From NCBI GenBank assembly GCA_001599715.1, contig BCHU01000004.1, positions 992,001 to 1,056,000 on the forward strand: DNA of 64,000 bases, in the 5' to 3' direction. The stretch is from Phaeotremella fagi. Taxonomy: Eukaryota > Basidiomycota > Tremellomycetes > Tremellales > Phaeotremellaceae. The translations under genes were made by a program, and so were the position numbers. The notes beneath the pieces are model-generated. The model ran no database searches. It saw nothing but the letters and a program-made list of their open reading frames with translations, and was not told the DNA's origin. Positions 24,534-37,495 of the stretch are shown piece by piece (the stretch's first letter is position 1; the number at the start of each line of letters is the position of its first letter).

Positions 24534-25672
24534 TTACGACCAACCCATCCTAGTTCCTACACCTAACGCTCCACCACCCTCCTCCTCCCTAATCTGCTGA
24601 CGTCGTTTCGTAGCTTCCTGAACCAAAAGTTCAGCTTCTTGGAGTTGATCGTTGATCTTCTCTTTGTCATTTTCGTTACCGTTCAATAAGTTGGATTGGG
24701 ATTCGAGTTCGATAGATTCGAGTAGAGCTGTTGCTTCGGCTAGTTTCTTGTTGTTGATGTTGTTTTGATAAGAGAGGAAGATGTTCCATCCTAAGTGGCT
24801 GTTAATTTTGGGTTGGGGTGGGGACGGGGAGCACATACCTAAGCCGACTGTTTGGAGGACTCCTAATCTGTGTTGTACGGGGATTAGGGTTAGGTTCACG
24901 ATTTGGGTGGGGACGAAGACTAGGACTGATTTTGACCAGGATGGGAAGAATGCCTATGAGGGTTAGGGAAGGAAATGTAATGTGGTTTTTAGACTTACCA
25001 TCTCTACTTTTTGTTTGACTTGATTAACGGTTTTACCTTCTAAAAAACTGTTGGCTGTCCAGAACACTAATCCTCATCAGCATTTTCTGATTATAGATGA
25101 ATTGGGGGGAAATGGATTTACTGCTGACGATGAATGGTCCCCAGAGAGCTGCGTCTAATGTTAAACGAGTTAATAGAGCTGCGTTGGGTTAGCTTTGTTC
25201 GTTGAGGGGCAGTGAAGGAAGATGAGAGCTCACTTTGGATTTTTGAACCTAATTTCACTTTTTCTAGGAGACCTAACCAGGTATGTGCTAATGGTGCGAA
25301 AACAAATGCTCCGTCTATGATTGGTCTGTGGTTAAGAAAATTCTGATGGTAGATAGAGAGGAGGACATACATATCCCTAATCGTACTGGTCGTGTGGGCT
25401 GAAATTGTCACGCGTATCAGCGATACTGAACCGTTACAAGCTCTGATCAAGCCTCTACTCACCACCCAATACACATCATCCCCTTGCTCAATCATCGTAT
25501 CCCTGCTAAAACCCAATTTCCTACCTTCAATACCGAATTGAGCGATGGTATCACCTAAAACAAACATTCCACCTGAAGTTATCATTTTCGTACGTAGAGG
25601 AGTAGTCTTCAGATGGTAGAGATATCTTGACCATATTCTTGAGGCTATACCTGGTCTTGGTACTGTAGCCAT
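24534..25672 (-). CDS. SYM1: Mpv17/PMP22/Sym1 family inner membrane protein
   Basis: Small four-helix membrane protein of mitochondria or peroxisomes. ATG 25672 starts MATVPRPGIASRIWSRYLYH, followed by TTPLRTKMITSGGMFVLGDT and IAQFGIEGR, the family N-terminal signature. Then DGAFVFAPLAHTWLGLLEKV, VFWTANSFLEGKTVNQVKQK, NLTLIPVQHRLGVLQTVGLG and WNIFLSYQNN, the conserved C-terminal signature. A coiled-coil tail of about 75 residues (LLESIELESQSN, EAELLVQEATKRRQQI) is longer than in yeast Sym1. The upstream in-frame codons lack an ATG, so the start is taken inside the CCACC-rich context. Stop TAA 24534-24536. Confidence 0.85.
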
Positions 25673-26464
25673 GGTGGTGGTGGGTGGTGGGGGGTGATAG
25701 TTGTTTCTCAAATTATCTTACTAATCTACCATCTCATGTATGTTCAACTTTTGACTCGAGCGTATCACTCCGGTGCCTTGGTTACCACCGCCACATAAAC
25801 AACCTACTCGGTGTTACGGTGTTATAATAAAAAAGTTGCGCGTCTGGCTCTATTGTTCCCGTTGCTGATTGATTGCCATTGTCTCCTCTTTTCTTTTTCT
25901 CTTTCTTCAACTAGATAATCATTAAATAAAAAAACAAACAAGAGTCTAGTTGCTTACAGGTGAGTTACATTGTCATTTACATCTCCAACCTCACATCTCT
26001 CGGTCATACTTGGAGGAGGAGAGCTTCAATGCGAAATCACCTACATCCCAAAAGCTAGACTTCCATTGTCAAAAGTTGATTGACTGGTGGCGGAAATCAA
26101 ATTTTAGTCGAACTTTATCAGTTTCACGACGTGTTTGAAGGATTAGAAAGGTTCACTACAACCCCATTTCAGCTTTTCTTTCTAGAGTCTTATGGATGTT
26201 GGGAAAGCGATTGTCGATAATTGAGACAAAGCCAGAAATCTCGACTTCATCCACATTTCCCTCTTATCGTGTCTTGGATCATTTCAAATACCTTTTACTA
26301 ACCTCCTCTTCATTACAGCCCAAAAACCCACGTCAACGCCCACATACCAAATTTACGTGGTCGAATCCATCCAATCACTTTTTTTAAAAAAAACTCAAAT
26401 CAGTCCGAGCCCAACCTCGAACACTTACTTTTTAAACCCCCAAAAAACAATCTATATACTTGAA
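25673..26464. promoter_or_regulatory. Divergent promoter SYM1/PAB1 and long PAB1 5' leader
   Basis: 792 bp. The left part contains GGTGCC/GCCAC elements near 25777-25797. The right part is the PAB1 leader with a probable intron and an oligo(A) run (26385-26393) shortly before the PAB1 start; A-rich leaders are known to bind Pab1 in other fungi. Confidence 0.55.
25960..26318 (+). other. Probable 5'UTR intron of PAB1
   Basis: A near-consensus donor ACAG/GTGAGT (GT at 25960) and an acceptor TTACAG (AG at 26317-26318) preceded by a branch-like TTTACTAAC (26294-26302) delimit 359 nt upstream of the PAB1 ATG. All small open frames inside are unrelated to known proteins, so the segment reads best as a non-coding leader intron. 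Confidence 0.6.
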
Positions 26465-28734
<2,270 letters not shown>

Positions 28735-28919
28735 ATGTTTGTACACTCGACTTTCAGTTTGGTGAGGTAGACTGACGTGGGTGGATTGAGGGTTTTTATG
28801 CAACTAGTAACTCTTACTCAATTCGCAGTCTCATACCAACCATATTTGACAATTATTCATGTTCATACTTAATTTACTGCAATCCCCAAAACGACAATCC
28901 GAAATCCCAAGTGAACCTC

Positions 28920-30044
28920 CTAAGCAGGCGCCCCAAATCGTCTAGCCCTCTCATAAGCCCTCATCTCCTCATCCAACTGCTGTTGAGTTTTAGGTTTGTT
29001 AACGACCACAGGGGGTTTATCAACGTCCATCGCGTTTCTGTTTGATTTATTTTTCGCACGACCAACAGCAGCAGCAGCAGGTGCTGCTTTATTGGCTCCA
29101 CCGACTTTATTTTTGGGTTTTTTAGATGGGGGTACGGTAGCAGTTTTTGAAGGTGGTAGAACGGATGGAGCTGAGATTGATCTTTTGTTGATAGGTTTTG
29201 TCAGTCTGTTTAGTAGTGTTTGACCGGGTTTAGTAGCTGCCTTCTGAGCTGCCATTAAACTGTTTTGGAGTAATTAGCTGATGAAATCAAATTTCATGGA
29301 CATACGCTAATTGTTTCTCCCTTGGTGTGGTCGCTTTGTTATTAACACTTGAACCGGGTTTACTTAATCTACTTAACAAAGCTAATCCAGGCGGTTTATT
29401 CGATGTAGACGCTTTAGGTTGAACAGGTGGAATTTTGTTTTTCGGTTGATTAGGTATAGGTGTGGCTTTGGCGTTGGCGTTGTTGGTGAAGATTGGTTTG
29501 TTGGTTGGTGCAGGTGTGATGATTTTATTTGGAACTATTTTTGATAGAGATGATGTTGGAGGTGGGAGGGGTTTATCGTTAGCTAAGATATGTTGGACAC
29601 TGAGTCTTTGAGCTATGATTTGAACGTTAACCCCTTAGTTGAAGATACGATACTCAGTTGGATAACTTACCACCATCGATGACGACGTTCGAATAAGTCT
29701 TTCTCATAGTTTCAGCTTCTATCTCAGTTCGCATAGAGATCAGAGCTTGTCCAAGGGGTTGACCAGATGGATCAAAGAGAACTACAACGACAGTCGCTGA
29801 TGGATGTAGATTCAGTCCATTTGAATCAGCGAACAGTTCCTGTTTTCCCCCAGTCAATATCAATATTTTGGGTTTAAAGATTGGCACGGTTTACCTTCAA
29901 TTGAATCTCTCGAACATCAAGTGGTAATCCACTTATCAGGACTGTGAACGCAAAGTTTGACGAGGTTGAGTTGTTTCCTGATGAATTTTGGTTAGGTTGG
30001 GTTGGGGTTTGGAGTTGGAAGGGATTTGAGTAGTTGAATGACAT
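28920..30044 (-). CDS. RRM protein with Aly/REF-like C-terminal motif
   Basis: Probable mRNA-export or mRNP-biogenesis adaptor. ATG 30044 starts MSFNYSNPFQLQTPTQPNQN, then an RRM-like fold: FAFTVLISGLPLDVREIQLK (beta1/helix1), ATVVVVLFDPSGQPLGQALI (beta2-beta3, RNP1-like but weak) and YSNVVIDG. A Pro/Lys/Ala-rich disordered region follows, and the protein ends TQQQLDEEMRAYERARRF, resembling the C-terminal UAP56/Sub2-binding box of Yra1/Aly/Mlo3 proteins. Stop TAG 28920-28922; about four introns. The aromatic residues expected in RNP1 are not obvious, so the RNA-binding mode is uncertain. Orthology to Yra1 is inferred from the tail only. Confidence 0.6.
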
Positions 30045-30279
30045 TGTGATTGAGATTGTGATTGAAGAATACCGTAAAGGTTGTTGTAAGAGAGTTTGTA
30101 TTCAGCATCTCGAAGAATGAATTAACAGCAGTACTTGTACGCGTTTAATGACGTGTAGCGGAGGTGCGTGGCATTGTGATTTACTCTAAGAAGTAGCCAA
30201 ACCAGACACATTCATTCAAACACATATCAAACACTTCACTGCGCTTGCAAACACTAACCCAACCAAGGCAAAAAATCAC

Positions 30280-30849
30280 CTATCTTTTACTGAATAACTT
30301 CGAAAAATACCCTTCTTCCCGACTACGTCTCAATCTCCTAGCATCCCTAGCGGGTGTGGCGGAAAACCGCTTCTCCTCCTCCGTCTTCAAAACACTATAA
30401 CAACCTTTACATAGTCCACTACTACCATTCGTACCCTGATCAATCCAAACATCGAAATCCATATCGGTGAAAGTATGTGTTCTCCCTTTAACACCAGAAC
30501 ACCGATCAATCGTACTTTTAGGACCAATCTCGATGATCTCTTTGCATGGATCACTGTCCATTTCCCGAACAAGACTATCTTTTGAGGAGACGGTCTCATA
30601 ATTGGAGAACGGTTTCTGATGACCGAGGATACCTTCTATCAAACAATCGATGGATTGGACTGAGATGATCTTTTGACGGTGTGCGTTTTCGTATGTCGCC
30701 ACGACTAGGTTTGAAAGTGGGATTGGATGTTCGGTCTCATCGATGTGTGGGGCGGAGCAGTACCAAAGTCGAGAGACCTTTTTGTATTGCCTTGTGATCT
30801 CTGTAGAATGGATGGATTGTGGATGAACCGTTGAATTTGATTTTGTCAT
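30280..30849 (-). CDS. Small Cys-containing protein, tandem paralog A, unknown function
   Basis: Single-exon gene of 189 residues from ATG 30849 to the stop at 30280. No known family recognised. It is clearly homologous to the next minus-strand gene (31245-31859): both share YKKVxRxWxCSAPH, ISVQxIxC, Ixx(R/S)C, DVxVWxD and CxxCYxVLKTEEE. The shared cysteines, including a CxxC before YSVLKTEEE, suggest a zinc-binding or disulfide-stabilised fold. The C-terminus is Arg-rich (DARRLRRSREEG). There is no signal peptide. Together they look like a lineage-specific tandem duplication. Confidence 0.6.
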   Translation of the reverse strand: MTKSNSTVHPQSIHSTEITRQYKKVSRLWYCSAPHIDETEHPIPLSNLVVATYENAHRQKIISVQSIDCLIEGILGHQKPFSNYETVSSKDSLVREMDSDPCKEIIEIGPKSTIDRCSGVKGRTHTFTDMDFDVWIDQGTNGSSGLCKGCYSVLKTEEEKRFSATPARDARRLRRSREEGYFSKLFSKR

Positions 30850-31244
30850 CTCTGAATTGTTGATCGTTTTCGTTACTGAAGTCAATGATCTTTTTTCTCT
30901 ATAGTAAAAGATAAATTGAAGTGGTCGAATAAGTGTTGCAACAGTATTTCTTCCTTGTGACTGAAGTACGATGACAAGTCATGATATCCTATCTGCAATG
31001 TTTGAAAGGAAAGGATGACGGGATTTGAAACTCGTGAAACAGGTTTGATACAGTGATGCCTCATTTAAAATGACAAAGCTTTTGGTACTTCCCACTGATT
31101 CATTCCATAATTTATTTTTTTGTATATATAATTTTTAACTCGATGACAACAGTTCGTCCTCTCCCCAGAATGACTAAATACTCTCCCTAACTGATTCAAA
31201 CCCCAACTCATCAGCCTTTCACAACTCTACTGCCCATCAAACTA
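30850..31244. other. Intergenic region between tandem paralogs
   Basis: 395 bp between the start of paralog A and the end of paralog B, both on the minus strand. T-rich in part (31105-31135). A possible acceptor-like CAG just upstream of paralog A could mark a leader intron, but this is not certain. Confidence 0.45.
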
Positions 31245-31859
31245 TCACTTTCCCTTGAAAAACTTGACAGCGCTTGATACCTTCTCTTCCCATCTTGATG
31301 TTTTGGAGTGCTTCAAATCCTCCTCAGTCTCTTGAGCGCGCTTCGACTCCTCTTCAATCTTTTTGGCGCGCCTCGCCTCCTCCTCAGTCTTCAGAACAGT
31401 ATAACAATAATCACACATTCCACTACCGGTACTGAGACTAGCACTTGTACTGTTCTTCTCATCGACCCAAACAAAAACATCTTCTTCTGTGAGATTGTGG
31501 CGTTTTCTCCCTTCCGAATCCAAGCACGAACCAATCTTGCTTACGGAACCGATCGTAGTAAACTGTCTAGCATCTTCCCCAACCCAGTGTTCTAACGCCC
31601 GCATCTTATCTTCTGAGAAAGGTTCCGAATCTGGAGCCTGATCTTTTACCATGCACTCTATTGCTTGTACCGAGATGAGTTTTTCTTTGTACTCATCTGT
31701 GTAGAATGCTACGACTCTTTGTGAGTTGGCGATGGGATGAGTATCACGATAAGTGCCATACTGATGAGGGGCGGAACACATCCAACTTCGTGGAACCTTT
31801 TTATACGATTCGAACGAAAATGTGAAGTCTGATTGGACTGAGGAGGTTGATTCTGGCAT
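31245..31859 (-). CDS. Small Cys-containing protein, tandem paralog B, unknown function
   Basis: Single-exon gene of 204 residues. The first in-frame ATG is 31859 (MPESTSSVQSDFTF); the frame stays open upstream through a pentanucleotide repeat but has no ATG there, so the repeat is not taken as coding. It shares with paralog A the core KKVPRSWMCSAPH, LISVQAIECMV, EEDVFVWVDE and MCDYCYTVLKTEEE. The C-terminus is a Lys/Glu-rich helix (EEARRAKKIEEESKRAQETE) ending KFFKGK at 31245. Family unknown. Confidence 0.6.
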   Translation of the reverse strand: MPESTSSVQSDFTFSFESYKKVPRSWMCSAPHQYGTYRDTHPIANSQRVVAFYTDEYKEKLISVQAIECMVKDQAPDSEPFSEDKMRALEHWVGEDARQFTTIGSVSKIGSCLDSEGRKRHNLTEEDVFVWVDEKNSTSASLSTGSGMCDYCYTVLKTEEEARRAKKIEEESKRAQETEEDLKHSKTSRWEEKVSSAVKFFKGK

Positions 31860-31863
31860 TCTA

Positions 31864-32056
31864 GTGTGTTGTGTTGTGTTGTGTTGTGTTGTGTTGTGTT
31901 GTGTTGTGTTGTGTTGTGTTGTGTTGTGTTGTGTTGTGTTGTGTTGTGTTGTGTTGTGTTGTGTTGTGTTGTGTTGTGTTTTGTTGTGTTGTGTTGTGTT
32001 GTGTTGTGTTGTGTTGTGTTGTGTTGTGTTGTGTTGTGTTGTGTTTTGTTGTGTTG
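31864..32056. repeat. Pentanucleotide microsatellite (GTGTT)n, about 38 copies
   Basis: About 190 bp of nearly pure GTGTT on the plus strand (AACAC on the minus strand), with two single-base interruptions giving TTTTG near 31980 and 32045. It ends 4 bp upstream of the paralog B start codon, so it would form most of that gene's 5' leader or proximal promoter. The plus strand has only G and T through the array. Confidence 0.95.
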
Positions 32057-32410
32057 ATAGACAATTGTTTCTATTCAAATAGAAAGATGAAAGAGGAAAG
32101 AAGAATTCTGATTGCTCGTTGGGAGGGTTTTATTATACTGTCTTATCTTTTTGTGCGAAGGCATCACCGGAGGGCGGGGTGTGCTATTTCGTCCATGGAA
32201 GTAAATGATCCATTCAAGATGACATGCCCATTGTGTTTCCACGTTGATGTATTTTGTGGAGCTCACAAAGGAGCAAGGATATGGCTCAGATTTTGCAATT
32301 GTACACTGACCAGTACATACTTATGAAAGTTTCTAGCTACTGCCAAAGACAGATGCATGCCAGTGCTACTTGTGATTGTAAACCAATATGCACTCTTGCA
32401 AGCGAAGGAT
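32057..32410. other. Intergenic region upstream of the microsatellite
   Basis: About 350 bp between the repeat and the stop of the Zn2Cys6 gene. No gene supported. Confidence 0.5.
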
Positions 32411-35400
32411 CTATTTGAAAGGGAATACACCCTGCCCCTCACCAAGTGTGAAATCATCCCAGAACCCATCCAAATTGAAATTAACATCCACGTCAAAATC
32501 GAAAATACCTTCCAACCCTTCTATACCACCGTTGTTGTTATTACCAGAAGTCTCCATATGATTATGATTGCTACCGTTACTGTTACCGTTGTTATCAAGA
32601 TTCAAGAATCCATGCGGCAAATGATCACCAATATTCTGAACATGATGTTGATCTTGGTTCAGATCATGAAGTTGAGACAAGTTGAAGGAATCGTTTGAAG
32701 TGTTTCTGTCTCTATCAAGATTTTCTGGTTGCCATTGGAAGATTGGATTGTGGAGATGGGTTTGATCGGTTGGTTGAATTTGTGGGTTGGAAGTGGAAAT
32801 CATTGGTTCAGGTGATGGGAATCTGGACGGTACAGCCTGTACTGAATCAGCGGAGTCCATGCTTATAATCCAGTCGACTCACACTAGCATCAGACATTTG
32901 TTCCAATTTCCTCGACAAAACACGAAGCATCTGTCCATATCTAGAAGCAGGATGATCCTTATCCTGACAAGCTAACAACAAAGCCGCACAGACATTATCA
33001 ACGATTTCTCGAGTTCTACATCGAAAGTCAGCTTAATCCCCGTTTATCTCAGAAACAGTAACTCACTTGACCATATCTTTACGAAGTACAGCACCAGAAT
33101 ACGTAGCTTTCAAAGCGAACGTTCCGGAATAAGCGAAATTGATGAGATACCGGACAGGCAGGTATCTTAATGTACCCATTTGACCGAGTCTGATACAGAT
33201 CTGTAAAACCTCTTGAGCTGCGTCAATTGATTCGTAGATATAAAGAGCGTCAGGTGATGTTGCCGAACCTATGAAGTTGTTAAAGACGTTTAAGCCAAAT
33301 AAAAACCATAACCCACCCCGAGGAAATAACGAAACCGTTCCACGAGATCCTCCTTCCTTGGCTTCTTCCTCGGCAGCTCTCTGACTGGCTCTTTGGACAT
33401 GAGCTTGGAAAGCGAAACTGGAAATATAGAGTCGAACAAAATGATATGTACACCAAGTAAGTTCCTGTCGTCAAGTATAAGTATATGAAATGCATTCACA
33501 AAGAAAGTTGACCTACCTTGACACCAGCACTTTGCCAAATTTTACCTTTCCAAACCGCTCTAAAACTCTGCAGAGCCCTTGAGAAATGATCAAGAAACTT
33601 GAAATATTCCCCCTGTTTCACGAGACTGTTAGTCCTAGCCTTGGATGGATACAAGATATCGTGAGCGTTGGTCATGATTTGAGTAAGTTCTGTTAGCGCT
33701 TGCATTATCGATGCTGAATCGTCACCAGACGACGGATTTTGAATTTGATTTTGGGTGAAGGTAGACGTTCCTCCACTTGAGGGGAGGGGTGAGGGATAAG
33801 CTGGCGATAGCATGTACGGGAAATTCAGTCGAGCTGCCGCTTCACCGGTTTGACTGATGTGACTGTATCCTGTGAAACACAAACTTGGTCCTGGTATTCA
33901 TTAGTCATGATCTCAAGTATTCTCAAGTTGCTCACCTCTACTCCAGAAAGCTCGACCTGTTCGTAAACCTAAACTTGATGTTAGGTTCGGTATCGTTTCA
34001 ATCTTGTAACGACTTACCGATCGTTCTGTCATACAGGTAACACCAGGTCCAAGCTGAACGAGCACGTTCAATATCTGACGTTCTTTCTTCCTCGGACATT
34101 TCCAAAGAAAGTTGGTCCACTGCAACACAATCAGCATTTGCACTTATTCCCATGTGCCATAAAACTCACGACCAAGACCATAAGCTGCTCTGATAGCTAT
34201 ACCAGTCAAACTCCAACTTCTACGATTATCCATCCCATGCAAACCCATCATCTCATCCTTCCCCCCTCTTCCAACAAGAAGTTCAAGACTTCGTTCCACA
34301 GTCGATCGCTCCCATTTATTAGCATTAGGATCGTTAGAGTATGAACTACCGCCTGAACCAGATATTTCCCGGGGCAGATTCTCAGCCAATAAGAGCACAC
34401 CTTCGACGAATCCTACATCCCCTGGTAGACCTGAACAAGAAAAGTCGGAGAGGGCATCACGAACGACTGACCAAGTTTTTTGATGGATCTGTTTCGAATT
34501 TGGTTCAGGATGATGCCGAGATGCTACCAGAATTATACATGCTAGAAGAAATGGGTCGGTTGCAGATAATTTCGCGAGTTGTTGAGATGTACGCGGTATT
34601 CTAGCAGTTTGAAAAATGGGCTATAATGGTGTTAGGGAACCAGATTTGTCAGAAGTCTTGTCGACTTACCAGCACCGGATGATGATGTTCAAAGAAAGAT
34701 GACACCAATTCTTCAACCGTTCCCACGTTCAGAATTCCCATTCTTACAAGCACAAACTCTTCCAAACCGGGTTCATCCTCTGGTTCTCCGTCTTCATCAT
34801 CGTCGTCTTCGTCCTCCATGAAAACACCTTCACTCCCTGATCTACCTCTCCCACTTTTCCTGGAAATCCCATCCTTATCCTTGCCATCTTCACCTTTCAT
34901 ATCCCAATTAACCGATTTCTTACGTCCATCATGGCCATATTCATTTCCGCCTGATCTGTCATTCCCTTTGTTATCATTTCCTGGATCACGTTGATCATCG
35001 CTGTTATCATTTCTACCATCCTCTTCGTTTCCCGTAGCAGCATGGGCCAGGATTTCGAGTGCGTCAGTCTCGTTTGAAAAGTTTGCAACGACAATTCGAC
35101 GAGTTGCTTCGGCATCCGGTTCAGAAACGTTGGTTGTTTTACGTTTCTTGGACCGCTGAGAGGAACTGTTGGTATTTCCAGAGGATCCAGTTACGCCCAA
35201 ACGACTTGAGGTTGGATTGTTAACATTTCCAGTTCCAGTGAAATACGCATTCCCGTTTCCACCCATACCGAATCCTCGAGCAGGTGAAGTACCTTGAACA
35301 GATACACTGCCTATTGAACTCTCAGCTAAAGATCCAGGTGTAGTTCCGCTTTGTCCAATGTTTTGTTGTGTATTTTGTGTACCATCCGTCATTCCCGTCA

Positions 35401-36504
35401 TGTTCCCGAAATTTGATGTCGACGAGAACATGTTGTTACGAGTGGATCTAAAAGTATCGTTCAGACTCTGATTGGATAGATTTTGGTTGAAGATGTTGAC
35501 AGTCGGAGCTGTTTCCTCCTGTTTGGGAAATCTGTTTGAAGGGATGTCGTTGCCATGGTACATGGAAGTTGATAGATTTTCAGGCCAGGTCTAAAAAGGT
35601 TGTAAGATCACCATATGCATAAGTGGATCGATGAAACTTACGCGTTCAATAGCAGTAAAAGAGTTATCCACTTGACCGGGCATCTGAGGTCTACCCAAAG
35701 GTGGACCACGATTATCTGACCCTTTCCTCGTATCGAATGCTAACCGATGGTCCTGTTGAAGAGCTTCAAAGTTCTGTTTCATAACTTCAGAGGGCATTTG
35801 GGGGTTGGTCAAAGGCTGTGTCTTCTTCGCAGATGATGTGTTGGAGGAAGGTGGTGGATAGACTTCGATTTCTGGATCGACAACATCATCAGATTGCTGA
35901 TTCTTCCGACGACGTTTCTGTGGAGGCAATATTAGTCAGCTTATTTAAAGGAACAACTCTTAACATTTGAGGGACGGATGAATCGAACTAAAGTCGTACT
36001 CACACTAGGGAGAAATACACAATTCCTTTGCTCCCTTCTACATCTTGTACAAGGCGGTTCAGAAGGTGAATTGACATCACCTAAATCGCACCTAGCTTTC
36101 CTCAATCTGCAATGTACACAAGCACGATAACCTCTCTTTGGTGCGTAATCTTTTGAAGCGGAACCACTTGGATTAGATGGACCAGGTTCATTGTAATCTT
36201 CCGATCCTCTACGTTTCGTCGAAGATGTTTGAGGTTGTGAAGAAGCTAGTAAATCTGGTATCGAGGTTCCTGGAGGTGGTGAGAGACGGGAGACTGGTTG
36301 AATCAATGTCGATGATGTATTTTGATTGCGATTTTGAGATTGATTATTGTTTGTGGGTAAAGAATAATCAAAACTCATGTGTTGAGGCTGAGGGGTCCTA
36401 TTGAAATTTTGTTGTTGTTGTTGAGGATGACCGAATTGTGGAATTGATGACCCCGACGATCCAGAAGGACGAGATTGTTGACCATCTTGATCGAAGAAAT
36501 TCAT
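32411..36504 (-). CDS. Large Zn(2)-Cys(6) transcription factor, Aro80-like
   Basis: Nuclear regulator of roughly 1,150 residues with about nine introns. ATG 36504 starts MNFFDQDGQQSRPSGSSGSS, then a Gln/Pro-rich N-terminus with a run of Q codons. The binuclear cluster is CVHCRLRKARCDLGD, then PPCTRCRREQRNC (six cysteines, about 36120-36020); spacing and the LGDVNSPSEPPC loop resemble Aro80-type factors. A long disordered Asn/Gly/Asp-rich region with an acidic block (MEDEDDDDEDGEPEDEPGLE) precedes the fungal regulatory domain (ILVASRHHP, SWSLTGIAIRAAYGLG, RARSAWTWCYLYDR, SLVKQGEYFKFLDHF). An Asn/Asp-rich activation-like tail ends at 32411. The Aro80 link rests on the zinc cluster alone. Divergent from the aldolase gene. 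Confidence 0.82.
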
Positions 36505-37495
36505 CTTGATCCCAACAGATGAAAGAGGGCACTACTCGAACCGTGAAGAAGGTGAGAAGGTGAAACGAAAAAAGTAAAGTGGATATTCCTATTCCTAGAT
36601 GAGTAATGTAATTAATTCACTCGGATTTCGGAAAGGAGGACTGAATGTCCTTTGGGCGCACAAGGGCGTTCTCGAAACTTCTTGGATTCTTGAGAAATCC
36701 GAATGTTCGATATGTGTGGGATCTACAAGTCCTTTAATGCTTAAGGCTTAAACTATTTTGATTTGGATTGTATGTAATTAAAGTAAACCTCTCTGATGCT
36801 GATCAAGGATAAATGTTATTGGGAACCATGGAGGCCCTATGTGCCTTACGGATGATAAATTTACTCTGACCAAATACATTCCCCAATCGATCAGAGCATG
36901 CATCCGAAAATAGTCATACGAGTAGATAATTGGTGCACCTCAGTAGTCTACAGCCAGCCCTACAAATCTTTCCAGTTTAAGGCTTACGTGTCACTGATTA
37001 TCATCTTGATCTACCAGCTTAATCAAACAAACACAGTACTGATTCAATCATCCACCCACCATTCCCAAACTCAAAGCGGTATTTAGCGGGTTAAAGTATG
37101 AGCTTTACCTGAGATCCGTGTTGAACCGTCAATCGGTCCGGGTACCGTTTTAAGTCAGCTTCACATGTTCAGTACGCTGTATGTACTTGGTCTGGTGCTA
37201 GAGTTTTTTCTCTTTACATAGTGTATCACACAATTCGTCTCTTGTGAATATCTTCTCTAACCTAATTCAACCACCTTCTCTTGTCTATATTTCGTAAGTC
37301 CCGATCAAACCTCTTAGGGGGATCTGAAATTTGAAAAACAGAAAAAAGGATCGTTGACTAACGAAACCTCTATTCTCCCCCACTTTCTCCTTTGTTTGTC
37401 GTACAAATACCTGAAATTCAAATTTTGTCGTGAACTCTTGTCTTCAAACTGTTTCCCTTCCTCATCCTCTATCTTCACAAAACAGCTAAACAAAA
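36505..37495. promoter_or_regulatory. Divergent promoter between Zn2Cys6 factor and aldolase
   Basis: 990 bp without a supported gene. Three CCG triplets (37126-37147) with interleaved CGG lie about 350 bp upstream of the aldolase start and fit the half-sites of binuclear zinc cluster proteins. Confidence 0.5.

Noticed and set aside
31822..32326. Open frames of VLCCV or TTQHN repeats over the microsatellite
   Set aside because: They exist only because the pentamer lacks stops; no ATG starts them on the minus strand, and the plus-strand frames are pure repeat translation.
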